A stretch of DNA of 64,000 nt from contig NZ_LUTN01000017.1 of assembly GCF_002111595.1 (NCBI RefSeq), forward strand, positions 33,650 through 97,649, given 5' to 3'. A model generated the notes under the pieces. The model was not told where the DNA came from and did no database searches. It saw only the letters and a program-made list of their open reading frames with translations. Position numbers and translations under genes: made by a program. Numbering within the stretch: position 1 is the stretch's first letter; each line of letters opens with the position of its first letter. This DNA is from Lonsdalea britannica. GTDB lineage: Bacteria; Pseudomonadota; Gammaproteobacteria; Enterobacterales; Enterobacteriaceae. This document shows positions 31,517 to 41,507 of this stretch, one piece after another.

Positions 31517-32352
31517 CTATCCTCTCCCTGTCGGCGCGCGACGCACGGTATCCCACCATGCCATCAGCAGTCCCACCACCAACCCGGCAACATGTGCGCC
31601 ATTGGCGATGGACATGCCGAACATATCGAAATAGCCCGCGACCAGCCACAGGACAGAGAACACCATCAGTCCCCGCGGTAGATGCAGCGGTCCGTCAGGC
31701 TGACGCTCTCCTCGCAGCCAGACATAGCCCATCAGGCGTAGACCACGCCGGAAAGACCGCCAAAATAGACGCCGCTGAACCACGACTGCACCCAGCCGCT
31801 CAGCGCCGCAGACAGCAGCAGAATCACGAACAGCTTGCGAGTCCCCAGCGTTTTTTCTACCGGCCCGCCGAGATACCACCACCACATCAGGTTGAACAAA
31901 ATGTGCAGCAGCGAAAAGTGCATCAGAATATGGCTGAACCAGCGCCACAGTTGCATCTCCTGGCCGCTATCCGGGTAGGACAGCAGCACCATCATATGTT
32001 CGACGCCGTAGAACTGCATCAGCACATAGACCGCGATGGTGACCACCAGAACCGCCAGCGTCAGCGGCCCCGCGCGCTGACGTAGTTCATTGGCAAAGGA
32101 GAAAGAGGGGTAGCGCAATCCCGTGCGGGTCGTGCCGCTTTGCCAGCTGGCCGCCTGATAACGCGCGTGCCAGGGTTCATCGATGAAACGTTCCAGCTCC
32201 TTGTCTACCCGCGCCAGTTCGCTATCATCCTGCAACCATAGCTCATACTCGCCCTCGTTGACGCGTATCGCCAGCCGAATCTGCTGTGTGCGCATGTAAT
32301 CCACGAACGCCTGAGCCTGGCGCGGGTTGGGTAAGGCGATAATCCGGATCAT
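31517..32352 (-). pseudogene. glpG: GlpG rhomboid intramembrane protease; single-base frameshift
   Basis: GlpG cleaves membrane-protein substrates within the bilayer. ATG 32352 (MIRIIALPNPRQAQAFVDYM) starts a frame with the cytoplasmic domain, [19 protein letters not shown], and the catalytic Ser in GGLSGVVYA, after which TGA follows. The rest, [14 protein letters not shown] through the catalytic His in NGAHVAGL, is in another frame ending at 31517. One missing base in a C run at about 31735 (GCCCTGATG read as GCCTGATG) explains it. Both halves are conserved, so a consensus error is likely. Confidence 0.9.
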
Positions 32353-32442
32353 GGTGGTTACGCTTCTCGCTATATCTTTCAATGAGTTTGATTCTAAAAC
32401 ATTTGGCACGGGAAAATCAGCGCCATCCCCAATGAATCCCTG

Positions 32443-32766
32443 TCAGCCCGCCGACGTGTCCTCTGGGAAGCGTCGTTGCCAGGCCTCAAAACCACCGTCC
32501 ACGCTGTACACCGAGGAAAATCCGAGGCTGAGCAGGTACTGGGCGGCGTTGCGACTACTGATGCCGTGATAGCACAACACCATCACCGGCTGTTCGAAAT
32601 CCGCGCCTTCAACAAAGCCATTCAGCGTGTCGTTGGTCAAATGGACCGCTCCCGGCACGTGCGCGGCAGCGAAACTTTGCGGGTCGCGAATATCGACCAT
32701 GACGGCCCCTGACTGCCTGTGTTGATAAGCCTGCTCTACATCAATCGCCTCAAACTGCTCCATCAT
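32443..32766 (-). CDS. glpE: GlpE, thiosulfate sulfurtransferase (single-domain rhodanese)
   Basis: The 107-residue rhodanese has its active Cys65 in [16 protein letters not shown], and [16 protein letters not shown] earlier. E. coli GlpE has 108 residues with Cys65 too. It moves sulfane sulfur to thiophilic acceptors such as cyanide or thioredoxin. It is the first gene of glpEGR and diverges from glpD. Confidence 0.95.
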   Translation of the reverse strand: MMEQFEAIDVEQAYQHRQSGAVMVDIRDPQSFAAAHVPGAVHLTNDTLNGFVEGADFEQPVMVLCYHGISSRNAAQYLLSLGFSSVYSVDGGFEAWQRRFPEDTSAG

Positions 32767-32949
32767 TCTGCGCCCCCCTTTGTTATCAAATTGTGTCTAT
32801 TGTATCTCACTCCCTTCGCTCGGCCCCACAAAAGCCAGGAGCGAGCCTGTATTTCTCTCACTATGAACCCATTAATGTTAACTGAGTCACGTATAAATGT
32901 TTTTATTTGGTTAAACCTTGGCATGGATGTTTGTTTGCGATTATTATCG

Positions 32950-32970
32950 TGAGCGAAAACGAACATTTTA
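32950..32970. promoter_or_regulatory. Possible GlpR operator half-site at glpD
   Basis: AACGAACATTTT (32958-32969) matches one half of the GlpR operator (AACGAACAT); the other half, TGAGCG, is poor. It lies 25 bases upstream of the glpD start, in reach of the leader or promoter. Confidence 0.4.
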
Positions 32971-32993
32971 TGCGGGATACGGCGGAGGGGAAC

Positions 32994-34546
32994 GTGGAAA
33001 CCAAAGACCTGATCGTGATCGGCGGGGGAATTAACGGCGCGGGCATTGCCGCAGATGCGGCGGGCCGAGGCCTATCAGTGCTGCTGTTAGAAGCGCAGGA
33101 TTTGGCTTGCGCCACCTCTTCCGCCAGCTCCAAGCTGATTCATGGCGGCCTGCGCTATCTGGAACATTACGAATTCCGATTGGTTGGCGAGGCGCTATCC
33201 GAACGCGAAGTCCTGCTGAAAATGGCGCCGCATATTATATCGCCCATGCGCTTTCGCCTGCCCCATGAACCTCACTTGCGTCCGGCATGGATGATCCGCG
33301 CGGGGCTGTTTATGTATGACCATCTCGGTAAACGCGTCAGCCTCCCGGCCAGTCGCGGCCTGCGTTTTGGCCCCGAGTCGGCCCTGAAACCAGAGATGAC
33401 GCGCGGTTTCGAATATTCCGACTGCTGGGTCGACGACGCCCGGCTGGTGGTGCTGAATGCGCAGGAAGTGGAGCGCCACGGCGGCATCGTACGCACCCGC
33501 ACCAACGTCACGCGCGCGCATCGCGTGGACGGTTTGTGGCAGGTCGAAGCGGAAGATGCGCTGACCGGCGAAACGCACAGCTGGAGAGCGAAAGGGCTGG
33601 TGAACGCGGCGGGACCGTGGGTCCGAAGTTTCTTCGACGAAGGGCTGTCTCTGCCCTCGCCTTACGGTATCCGGCTGATTAAAGGCAGTCATATCGTGGT
33701 GCCGAAAGTCCATGACGAGCCGCAGGCCTACATTCTGCAAAATCAGGATCACCGTATCGTCTTCGTCATTCCCTGGATGGATGAATTCTCCATCATCGGC
33801 ACCACGGATATGGAGTACCACGGCGATCCGCGTCATGTCAGTATTAATGACGACGAAGTCGAGTATCTGCTGGACATCTACAACCGCTACTTCAAGAAAC
33901 CGCTGACCCGCGAGGACATCGTCTGGAGCTACTCCGGCGTGCGACCGCTATGCGACGACGAGTCCGATTCTCCGCAGGCCATCACCCGCGATTACACGCT
34001 GGCGATCGACGACGATCACGGGCGCGCCCCGCTGCTCTCCGTCTTCGGCGGCAAGCTCACCACATACCGAAAACTGGCGGAACACGCGCTGGACAAACTG
34101 GCGAGATACTATCCGCAGGCTGGTAAAGCCTGGACGCAGCAGGCGACGTTGCCGGGCGGCGACATTCAGGCTCCCGCGATGAGTACGCTTCCCGCCTGCG
34201 TCAGCGTTATAACCTGCCGGAGTCCCTTGCCAGACGGTATAGCCGCACTTACGGCAGCCAAAGCGAACAGCTCTTGGGCGATGCACGCAGCGTCGGCGAA
34301 CTGGGCGAACACTTCGGTCATATGCTCTACGAAGCCGAATTACGCTATCTGGTCGAACATGAGTGGGTCGTCTCGGTGGAAGATGCGCTGTGGCGCAGAA
34401 CCAAGCTCGGCATGTGGCTGGACGAAAATCAGCAGCAGCGCGTCAGCGCCTGGCTGGATCATTACCGGCGCCAGCGCTCGCAGCAGCATGCGGAGGACGC
34501 GCTCCCGTCGCGACATGCCGTGACCGCCGGGCCGCTGAGCCACTAG
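32994..34546 (+). pseudogene. glpD: GlpD, aerobic glycerol 3-phosphate dehydrogenase; single-base frameshift
   Basis: GlpD is a membrane-bound flavoenzyme that oxidises sn-glycerol 3-phosphate to dihydroxyacetone phosphate and feeds ubiquinone. I take GTG 32994 (VETKDLIVIGGGINGAG), where E. coli has METKDL, because GGAGG lies five bases ahead. The FAD motif, SSKLIHGGLRYLEHYEFRL, IIGTTD and YSGVRPLCDDESDSPQ are intact. The frame breaks after LPGGDIQ at about 34170; SRDEYASRLRQRYNLPESLA continues in another frame to 34546. One missing G (CAGGGCTCC read as CAGGCTCC) accounts for it. Confidence 0.9.
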
Positions 34547-34624
34547 CGCATCGGCATAGCCCGCTAAGAGCCCCCGCGAAAACGCGGGCCCGGTCTAGAA
34601 AACCATAGGGAAGCAGGAAAAAGC

Positions 34625-34665
34625 AGGAAGGAAGAACACCCCGCCACGCAGCCTGCGCGGTGGGG
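34625..34665 (-). terminator. Terminator after asd
   Basis: On the minus strand CCCCACCGCGCA and TGCGTGGCGGGG pair around GGC (34639-34665), with two G-U pairs, then TGTTCTTCCTTCC follows. It starts 11 bases after the asd stop. A second GC-rich hairpin near 34569-34590 may serve glpD. Confidence 0.65.
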
Positions 34666-34675
34666 CGATAACGCT

Positions 34676-35779
34676 TTAAAGCAGGATGCGCAGCATACGA
34701 CGCAGCGGTTCCGCCGCGCCCCACAGCAGCTGATCGCCAACGGTGAAGGCTGACAGGTATTCCGGTCCCATATTCAGCTTACGCAGACGACCGACCGGCG
34801 TGGACAGCGTACCGGTCACGGCGGCAGGCGTCAGTTCACGCATGCTCAGCTCGCGGTCGTTCGGCACCACTTTCACCCAGTCGTTGTGGCTGGCCAGCAG
34901 CTGTTCGATTTCCGGCACCGCCACGTCTTTCTTCAGTTTGATGGTAAAGGCCTGGCTGTGGCAGCGCAGCGCGCCGACGCGAACGCACAGACCGTCAACG
35001 GGAATCGCATCGCGGGTCGCCAGAATCTTGTTGGTTTCCGCCTGACCTTTCCACTCTTCACGGCTCTGGCCGTTATCCAGCTGTTTGTCGATCCACGGGA
35101 TCAGGCTGCCCGCCAACGGGACGCCGAAATTGTCGGTCGGCAGCGTACCGCTACGCGTCAGCGCCGTCACTTTGCGCTCAATATCCAGAATCGCGGAAGC
35201 CGGGCTTTGCAGCTCTTTCGCCACTTCGGCATTCAGCATGCCCATCTGCACCAGCAGTTCGCGCATGTGACGAGCTCCGCCGCCGGACGCCGCCTGATAA
35301 GTCGATACGGACACCCAATCCACCAGATCGTTTGCAAACAGGCCGCCCAGAGACATCAGCATCAGGCTGACCGTACAGTTACCGCCGACAAACGTTTTGA
35401 TGCCGTCATTCAGACCCTGCTGAATCACCGCATGGTTGACCGGGTCCAGAATAATAATGGCGTCATCGCTCATGCGCAGCGTGGACGCGGCATCAATCCA
35501 GTACCCCTGCCAGCCACTTTCACGCAGCTTCGCATAGACTTCGTTGGTATAATCGCCGCCCTGACAGGTGATGATAATATCCAGCGCCCGCAGCGCCTCC
35601 AGGTCGTAGGCATCCTGCAATACGCCCTGCTGCCCGCCGAACGTTGGAGCCGGCTGACCGTGCTGGGAAGTGGAAAAGAAAATCGGGCGGATAGCATCGA
35701 AATCGCGTTCTTCTACCATGCGTTGCATAAGTACCGAACCGACCATTCCGCGCCAGCCAATAAAACCAACATTTTTCAT
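34676..35779 (-). CDS. asd: Aspartate-semialdehyde dehydrogenase
   Basis: Asd reduces aspartyl phosphate to aspartate semialdehyde, feeding lysine, diaminopimelate, threonine and methionine. The 367-residue product has the NADP-binding [14 protein letters not shown], nucleophile Cys135 in GGNCTVSLM and the active His in [11 protein letters not shown] 35779 (MKNVGFIGW) is the family start, with AGGA eight bases ahead. It is intact. Confidence 0.97.
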   Translation of the reverse strand: MKNVGFIGWRGMVGSVLMQRMVEERDFDAIRPIFFSTSQHGQPAPTFGGQQGVLQDAYDLEALRALDIIITCQGGDYTNEVYAKLRESGWQGYWIDAASTLRMSDDAIIILDPVNHAVIQQGLNDGIKTFVGGNCTVSLMLMSLGGLFANDLVDWVSVSTYQAASGGGARHMRELLVQMGMLNAEVAKELQSPASAILDIERKVTALTRSGTLPTDNFGVPLAGSLIPWIDKQLDNGQSREEWKGQAETNKILATRDAIPVDGLCVRVGALRCHSQAFTIKLKKDVAVPEIEQLLASHNDWVKVVPNDRELSMRELTPAAVTGTLSTPVGRLRKLNMGPEYLSAFTVGDQLLWGAAEPLRRMLRILL

Positions 35780-35981
35780 GTTTGCTGTCCTGCTTGGGGG
35801 TGACAAAAAGAAGTCTGGCTGCCGTTTCTGGCAGTAACATTATTTAAAGTGATGGCCTTCAACCTTACAAAATGTACGTAAAGTCGCAAGTTAATTTATT
35901 CAATCTCGTCGGCTTTTTCAGCAGCACAGCTAATAACCGCGCGTCAATTCGCGCCTCATGACGACAGGAGTCAACCGCCAC

Positions 35982-36575
35982 ATGACCGAAATGATCTCAG
36001 CCACCGTTCTACTACTGCTCATCATGGATCCGCTGGGAAACATGCCGATTTTCATGTCGGTACTGAAACCCCTGCCCGCCAAACGTCGTCGCGTCGTGTT
36101 GATCCGGGAAATGGTGATTGCGCTAGGCGTGATGCTGATTTTTCTGTTCGCGGGAGAGAAAATTCTGGCGGTGCTGAACCTGCGTACTGAGACCGTGTCG
36201 ATCTCCGGCGGGATTATCCTGTTCCTGATTGCCATTCGCATGATATTCCCTTCGCCGAAAAATGAGTCCAAGGGCCTGCCGGAAAGCGATGAACCCTTTC
36301 TGGTGCCGCTGGCAATCCCTTTAGTTGCCGGTCCGTCGATATTGGCCGCGCTGATGCTGCTTTCCCACCAGTATCCGCAAAAGCTGGCTCACCTGACGCT
36401 GGCCCTGTTTAGCGCCTGGGGCATCTCTTTCGTCATCCTGCTGATGTCCAACCTGTTCCTGAGACTGCTGGGAGACCGAGGCGTCAGCGCATTGGAGAAA
36501 CTGATGGGGCTGGTGCTGGTGATGCTGTCGACGCAGATGTTCCTCGACGGTATCCGCGCTTACCTGCAGCTGTAA
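35982..36575 (+). CDS. yhgN: YhgN, MarC-family inner-membrane protein
   Basis: The 197-residue product matches E. coli YhgN in length and sequence (MDPLGNMPIFMSVLK, FLFAGEKILAVLNLR, SISGGIILFLIAIRMIFPSP, PLAIPLVAGPS). It has six predicted membrane helices of the MarC/UPF0056 family. The transport role is unknown. ATG 35982 is chosen by family alignment; ATG 35958 is in frame. In E. coli yhgN also follows asd. Confidence 0.93.
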   Translation: MTEMISATVLLLLIMDPLGNMPIFMSVLKPLPAKRRRVVLIREMVIALGVMLIFLFAGEKILAVLNLRTETVSISGGIILFLIAIRMIFPSPKNESKGLPESDEPFLVPLAIPLVAGPSILAALMLLSHQYPQKLAHLTLALFSAWGISFVILLMSNLFLRLLGDRGVSALEKLMGLVLVMLSTQMFLDGIRAYLQL

Positions 36576-36615
36576 TCCGATATTCTGCCGGGACCAGCCC
36601 GGCAGAGACGCTACG

Positions 36616-37931
36616 TTAAACCACCAGGCTCATCAGCAGACAGCCGATCAACCCGCAGACTGCGATGATGGTTTCCAGCGCCGACCAGGATTTCAGCGTC
36701 TCGCCGATGGTCAGATTGAAATACTCTTTGAACAGCCAAAAGCCGGGATCGTTGACGTGAGAGAAAATCACGCTGCCGGACCCCACGGCAATCACCATCA
36801 GTTCTGGGCTGACGCCGGTCGTGGCGATCAGCGGCGCGGCGATACCGCCAGCGTCATGGCGGCCACCGTCGCCGAACCGAGCGCGATGCGCAGCGTCGCG
36901 GCAATCAACCAGGCCAGGAACAGCGGCGACAGGCTGCTGCCCTCCATCATGTGGGCGATGTATTTATCCACCCCGCTGTCGACCAGTACCTGCTTGAAAG
37001 CACCGCCGCCGCCCAGAATTAACAGCATCATGGCGATGATTTTGATGGAGTCGGAGACGGTCGCCATCACTTCATCCATCGTGCGTCCACGGTTAAGACC
37101 GAAGGTAAAAATCGCGATCAGCACCGAAATCATCGTCGCCATCACCGGGTCGCCGAAGAACTCCGCATAAGGCAGCAGCGCATGTCCGTGCGGCAAGACC
37201 ATTTCAGCAATGGCTCTCACCGCCATCAGAATCACCGGCACCAGCGCCGTGCCGACGCTCACGCCGAAGCTGGGCATTTCTTCTTCAGAAAATTGTTTCG
37301 GGTTGTACAGACCTTCAGGCACTGGCTTATCGATTTTTTTCAGGAAACGGGCAAAAACCGGGCCGGCCAGTATGGCGGTGGGGATCCCCAATAGCGTGCC
37401 GTAAAGCAGCGTTTTGCCCATATCGGCATGAAAGATGGCGGCGATGGCCGTTGGCGCCGGATGCGGCGGTAAAAAACCGTGGGTGACGGACAGCGCCGCA
37501 GCCATCGGCACGCCAGCATAAAGCAGAGGAATACGCGCGGAGGCGACAATGCTGAATATCAGCGGCAGCAGCAGGACAAAACCGACTTCATAGAACAAGG
37601 CGAAGCCCACGGTGAAACCGGTCAGCATGATGGCCCATTGAATGTTTTTATGGCCAAACCAGTCGATCAGCGTGGTGGCGATCCGCTGCGCCCCGCCGCA
37701 GTCCGCCAGCATTTTCCCCAGCATCGCGCCGAAGCCCATCACCAGCGCCAGACTGCCGAGCGTTCCGCCCACCCCGGTTTTGATGGAGGCGATGACTTTA
37801 TCGACCGGCATGCCCTGCAAGATCCCGACGGCCAGCGCCACCAGCACCAGTGCGATAAATCCATTCAACTTACATCGAATCATTAACAACAGCAGTATGG
37901 CGACACCTACAGCAACGATGACTAATGGCAT
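36616..37931 (-). pseudogene. gntT: GntT-like high-affinity gluconate permease; single-base frameshift
   Basis: This gluconate:H+ symporter has about 12 membrane helices. ATG 37931 (MPLVIVAVGVAILLLLMIRC) follows E. coli GntT through LRIALGSATVAAMT and then breaks; GGIAAPLIATTGVSPELMVIA and HVNDPGFWLFKEYFN lie in another frame ending at 36616. One missing base at about 36852 (ACGGCTGGC read as ACGCTGGC) explains it. It sits beside gntR, where E. coli has gntK and gntU; E. coli gntT lies by nfuA. The sequence is GntT-like rather than GntU-like. Probably a consensus error. Confidence 0.88.
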
Positions 37932-38090
37932 AACCTTTCTCCGGCAGAGCCTCATCGCTCCCGGAAACCACCGGAGAACGAAGGCGAAGGTGATTCTGCT
38001 ACGGCCCATCAAGGGCCTGGTACGGCAGCAGCGATACAACATCAGAAGCGATGGGTGAAGCACCATCAGGGGGAACGGGTGATACCCGTA

Positions 38091-38120
38091 ATGTTACCGG
38101 TATCATGATACCGGTAACAT
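38091..38120. promoter_or_regulatory. Two overlapping GntR operators forming a 30-bp perfect palindrome
   Basis: ATGTTACCGGTATCAT (38091-38106) and ATGATACCGGTAACAT (38105-38120) each match the GntR operator pattern ATGTTACCGGTAACAT closely, share two bases, and together make an exact 30-base palindrome. GTGATACCCGTAATG just upstream (38079-38093) is a weaker third match. They lie about 160 bases ahead of gntT and 1.2 kb from the gntR start. Confidence 0.85.
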
Positions 38121-38161
38121 GTTAAGAACTGGAACTAACCTGCAGCACTTAATTTACAGTT

Positions 38162-38177
38162 TGGGATAAAGATCAAA
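38162..38177. promoter_or_regulatory. CRP-like site upstream of gntT
   Basis: TGGGA-TAAAGA-TCAAA fits TGTGA-N6-TCACA at eight of ten positions and lies upstream of the GntR operators relative to gntT. E. coli gntT is activated by CRP, which agrees. Confidence 0.5.
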
Positions 38178-38355
38178 TATTGCCAGGTGGGAAGGCGGCT
38201 TTGGGCGATGACGGATTTTTAGCCGCCGAGGCGCTCGGCGACCAAACGTCGCCGCCGTCAAAGCCAGCCGGTATGGAGAGGTTTATGTGTGATAGCGAGG
38301 GATCCACCGCGGGCTGGCGTCCCGAAGATTCAGGCGCCGCCGCAAGTGCATGAGC

Positions 38356-39354
38356 CTATAAACTGTCGCCGGGCAGCAGCTCGAAACCTTCATCATGCAG
38401 GGGCGACGGAACAGGCTCGCCGTTCAGACGCGCCAGCAGCATTTCGGCCCCCACTTCGCCGATGCGCTCACGCGGAGTCAGGACGCTCGTCAAACGGGGA
38501 ACCATCGCCTGACCGATGTTGTGGCCGTGGAAACCGACAATGCTCATCTGTCCGGGAATGCTCAGCCCCTGCCGCTGGCACTCGAAAATCGCGCCGATCG
38601 CCAGATCGTCGTTGGTGCAGAATACGCTGTCGATGTCAGGGCATTCCCTCTGCGCCCGCCGCAGCAGTTCGCCGCCCAGCGTATATGACGAGGCGCTTTC
38701 GCTCATCACGCTGTGCGCGTTCAAACCGGCTTCCTGCATCGCCAGCTCATAGCCCTGCCGTTTCATCAGGGTACGTTCATCCAGCCGTGCGCCCAGATAC
38801 ACCACGTGTCGACGTCCCCGCCCAATGATGTGCCGCGTCATCTGTCGTGAAGCTTCGACGTTGTCAAAACCCACCGCCATATCCAGACAGGGGGAGACGG
38901 AATCCATCAGTTCGACGACCGGAATCCCGGAAACGTGAATCATCTGCCGGGTGCGGGCCGTGTGGGTGCGTTCCGCCAGTATCAAGCCGTCGATGTTGTA
39001 AGACAGCAGCGACATCAAGCGCTGTTCTTCCTTTTCAGGATGATAGCCATAGTGCGCCAGCATGGTTTGATAACCCTGAGCCTCCGTCACCCGCTCAATG
39101 CCGCGCAGCACTTCGGCAAAGACCTGATTCGTGAGCGAAGGCAGCAGGACGCCGATGGCTCGGCTGGTGGCGTTGGCCAGAATATGGGGCGTGCGGTTGG
39201 GAATGTATCCCAGCTCATCCACCACGGCGGCGATTTTCTTTTGTAACGCGGCAGACACCTGGGAAGGATTGCGCAGATAGCGGCTAACCGTCATTTTTGT
39301 GACGCCGACGCGATCGGCGACATCCTGAAGAGCCGGTCTTTTCTTCTTGATCAT
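38356..39354 (-). CDS. gntR: GntR, gluconate repressor (LacI family)
   Basis: GntR represses gluconate genes until gluconate binds. The 332-residue product has the LacI-type helix-turn-helix (PALQDVADRVGVTKMTVSRYLRN split over residues 7-29) and a periplasmic-binding-like sensor domain (AIGVLLPSLTNQVFAEVL, VFCTNDDLAIGA). The E. coli protein is 331 residues. It lies upstream of gntT on the same strand with about 420 bases between, including the operators; gntK is missing from this locus. Confidence 0.95.
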   Translation of the reverse strand: MIKKKRPALQDVADRVGVTKMTVSRYLRNPSQVSAALQKKIAAVVDELGYIPNRTPHILANATSRAIGVLLPSLTNQVFAEVLRGIERVTEAQGYQTMLAHYGYHPEKEEQRLMSLLSYNIDGLILAERTHTARTRQMIHVSGIPVVELMDSVSPCLDMAVGFDNVEASRQMTRHIIGRGRRHVVYLGARLDERTLMKRQGYELAMQEAGLNAHSVMSESASSYTLGGELLRRAQRECPDIDSVFCTNDDLAIGAIFECQRQGLSIPGQMSIVGFHGHNIGQAMVPRLTSVLTPRERIGEVGAEMLLARLNGEPVPSPLHDEGFELLPGDSL

Positions 39355-39594
39355 CCGTGGCTACCCAACTCGGGAAAAGTAGTCGGAGTCTAGCAAAAAA
39401 CCCGGTGGCGAGTATCGATTCGATGCCGGATTACGGCGACTTTCATGACGTCCAGGAGCGGCTTCGCAATATCGCTCAGAACAGGATTGCGCGCTAAAAA
39501 GGCCCGACACGTTGGAAAGTGCCGAGCCCCCGGCTTGGCGCGGTGCGTGGTAAGACGTTCGGCGCATCACGCCGTGGTGCGCTTCACAGCCCTT

Positions 39595-40290
39595 TTACAC
39601 CGGCGGTAAATCAAACAGCAGGATCTCACTATCTTCATCCGCAGTCATCGAGAGGGCGCTTTCGTCCCACAGCGCCAACGCGTCGCTGGCGCTCGCCGTC
39701 TGTCCGTTCACCGTGACCGTTCCGCGCACGACCTGGATCCAGACGCGACGACCTGGCTCGATGTCATGAACCGCCTGCTCCTGCGCGTTCAATGCCCAGC
39801 GCCAAAGCGACATGTCCTGAAAAACTTTGAGAGAACCGTCGCGACCTTCCGGCGACAACACCCGCTGTTTACCCTGCTTATCGTCGAAGCGGCGCTGCTC
39901 ATAGCGTGGCATCAGCCCTTTACGATCCGGGATGATCCAGATCTGATACAGATGCAGCAATTCATCCGGGCTGGCATTGTATTCCGAATGGCGAACACCG
40001 GTGCCCGCGCTCATGATCTGGAACTCTCCGGCCGGGATCCGTTCGTGATTCCCCATGCTGTCCTGATGTTCAATCGTGCCCGACAACACATAGGTCAGAA
40101 TTTCCATATCCCGGTGTGGGTGCATACCGAAGCCCTGCCCGCCTTCAATACGATCTTCATTGATCACCCGCAGGGCGGAAAATCCCATGAAGTCGGGGTC
40201 GTGGTAATCGGCAAATGAAAACGTGTGCCAGCTGTCGAGCCAGCCGTGGTTGGCATGTCCGCGCTGCTGCGCCTGACGTAAATAGATCAT
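39595..40290 (-). CDS. yhhW: YhhW, pirin-family quercetin 2,3-dioxygenase
   Basis: The 231-residue bicupin protein has the metal ligands in GMHPHRDMEILTYV and GTGVRHSEYN (three His and one Glu), matching E. coli YhhW, which oxidises quercetin in vitro. The physiological substrate is unknown. It follows gntR as in E. coli, where yhhX and ryhB come next; here yhhX is missing and ryhB follows directly. Confidence 0.94.
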   Translation of the reverse strand: MIYLRQAQQRGHANHGWLDSWHTFSFADYHDPDFMGFSALRVINEDRIEGGQGFGMHPHRDMEILTYVLSGTIEHQDSMGNHERIPAGEFQIMSAGTGVRHSEYNASPDELLHLYQIWIIPDRKGLMPRYEQRRFDDKQGKQRVLSPEGRDGSLKVFQDMSLWRWALNAQEQAVHDIEPGRRVWIQVVRGTVTVNGQTASASDALALWDESALSMTADEDSEILLFDLPPV

Positions 40291-40417
40291 CGTTGCTTCC
40301 TCCTTCGTTTTGAACAGTCTAGCGACGGCGCGCCGGGAAGATAGCGTAAAAAACTCAACGTGCAGTTCAAAAAAATAGCGGAATTTATGGAAACTGATTT
40401 CCGTAAATCATGCGGAC

Positions 40418-40540
40418 AAAAAAAAGCCAGCACCCGAGCTGGCTAAATAAATACTGGAAGCAATGTGAGCAATGTCGTGCTTTCACAGCAAAACCTCGCT
40501 GAATCATCAAGATCGAGACAGAAGGGTTTTCCCGGAACGC
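40418..40540 (-). ncRNA. ryhB: RyhB, iron-responsive small RNA
   Basis: The minus strand contains CACGACATTGCTCACATTG, the seed core of E. coli RyhB, within a 35-base stretch I recall as identical (GAAAGC... through ...TTCCAGTATT). It is followed by the same terminator: AGCCAGC (40425-40431) and GCTGGCT (40438-40444) with a T8 tail. RyhB binds Hfq and lowers messages for non-essential iron proteins when iron is scarce. The 5' end is set at GCG near 40540, about 10 bases past the Fur box, giving roughly 123 nt versus 90 in E. coli; the extra length is 5' of the seed. The position next to yhhW matches E. coli. Confidence 0.93.
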
Positions 40541-40544
40541 ATGG

Positions 40545-40565
40545 CAATAATAATCATTATCATTC
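40545..40565. promoter_or_regulatory. Fur box and promoter of ryhB
   Basis: GAATGATAATGATTATTATTG on the minus strand closely matches the Fur consensus (GATAATGATAATCATTATC). It covers the likely -10 (TATTAT) of ryhB, so Fur with iron would block transcription. Confidence 0.88.
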
Positions 40566-40646
40566 GCACCTGTAAAGCGTTTTTTTGACCTTGTCACTTT
40601 GCTGACATGATTCACATTGTGACACGTCCGGGCGTCCCCAACGCCG

Positions 40647-41459
40647 TCAGCGAGTGATCAGCGCGGCATACTGTTCACGCAGGTAGTTCGGCACCGCATC
40701 ATCCGCATTGGTGCCGATCACTTCCAGCTCGGTCAAACGGTCCTTCAGGCGCTGGTGTGCGGCCGCCATGATGCAGCCTTTTCCCGCCATCGAGAGCATT
40801 TCCAGGTCGTTCATGCCGTCGCCGAAGGCGATGCAATCCTTCACGCCATGCCCCATCCGTTTCGCGACCTGCTCCAGCGCATGTCCTTTCGATACGCCGC
40901 CCGCCATAACTTCCAGGCAGTTCACCGAGGAGAAGCTTACGTTGACGCGGTCGCCCCAGCGGGCGTTGAGCGCCTCTTCCAGCGGCAGCAGACGTTCATG
41001 TTCATCGCAGGTGAAAAAGACTTTCCCGACATCGTCGGTGTCCAGCGACGTCGGGTCGAATAGCTGGTACTTGAAGACGGATTCCTGGAAGAACTGCTCT
41101 TCTTCCGGTCGGGAGCGGCTCATGAACCAGTCATCGCCGCGATAGATATGCGTGAGGATATCCTCACGGTCGTACATGATCCCGAACAAATCACGCGCGA
41201 TATCGCGGTCCAGATTATGGCTAACCAGCAGTTCTCCGTCGGTGTTGTGCACTCGGGCGCCGTTGGAGGTGATCATGTATGCGCTGATCCCCAGTTTGTC
41301 GCGGATCTGTGCGACGTCCTTATGGTGCCGCCCGGTGGCGAAGACAAAATGAATGCCCTGCTCCGTCAGCAGTTGCAACGTTTCTCTGGCATAAGGGGTA
41401 AGCGTATGAGCGGGGGACAGCAGCGTGCCATCCAAATCGGAAGCGACAATGGGGTACAT
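40647..41459 (-). CDS. yigL: YigL, pyridoxal phosphate phosphatase (HAD family)
   Basis: YigL is a Cof-type HAD phosphatase that acts on pyridoxal phosphate and sugar phosphates. The 270-residue product shows SDLDGTLLSPAHTL (nucleophile Asp), VFATGRHH, and AFGDGMNDLEML (Mg site). ATG 41459 begins MYPIVASDLDGTLL. It opens the block that corresponds to the E. coli 86-min region, next to pldB. Confidence 0.93.
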   Translation of the reverse strand: MYPIVASDLDGTLLSPAHTLTPYARETLQLLTEQGIHFVFATGRHHKDVAQIRDKLGISAYMITSNGARVHNTDGELLVSHNLDRDIARDLFGIMYDREDILTHIYRGDDWFMSRSRPEEEQFFQESVFKYQLFDPTSLDTDDVGKVFFTCDEHERLLPLEEALNARWGDRVNVSFSSVNCLEVMAGGVSKGHALEQVAKRMGHGVKDCIAFGDGMNDLEMLSMAGKGCIMAAAHQRLKDRLTELEVIGTNADDAVPNYLREQYAALITR

Positions 41460-41507
41460 ACGTTGGAATCTAACCTCCGCAGGTTAAACGCGGCCGGGCC
41501 GCAGAAT

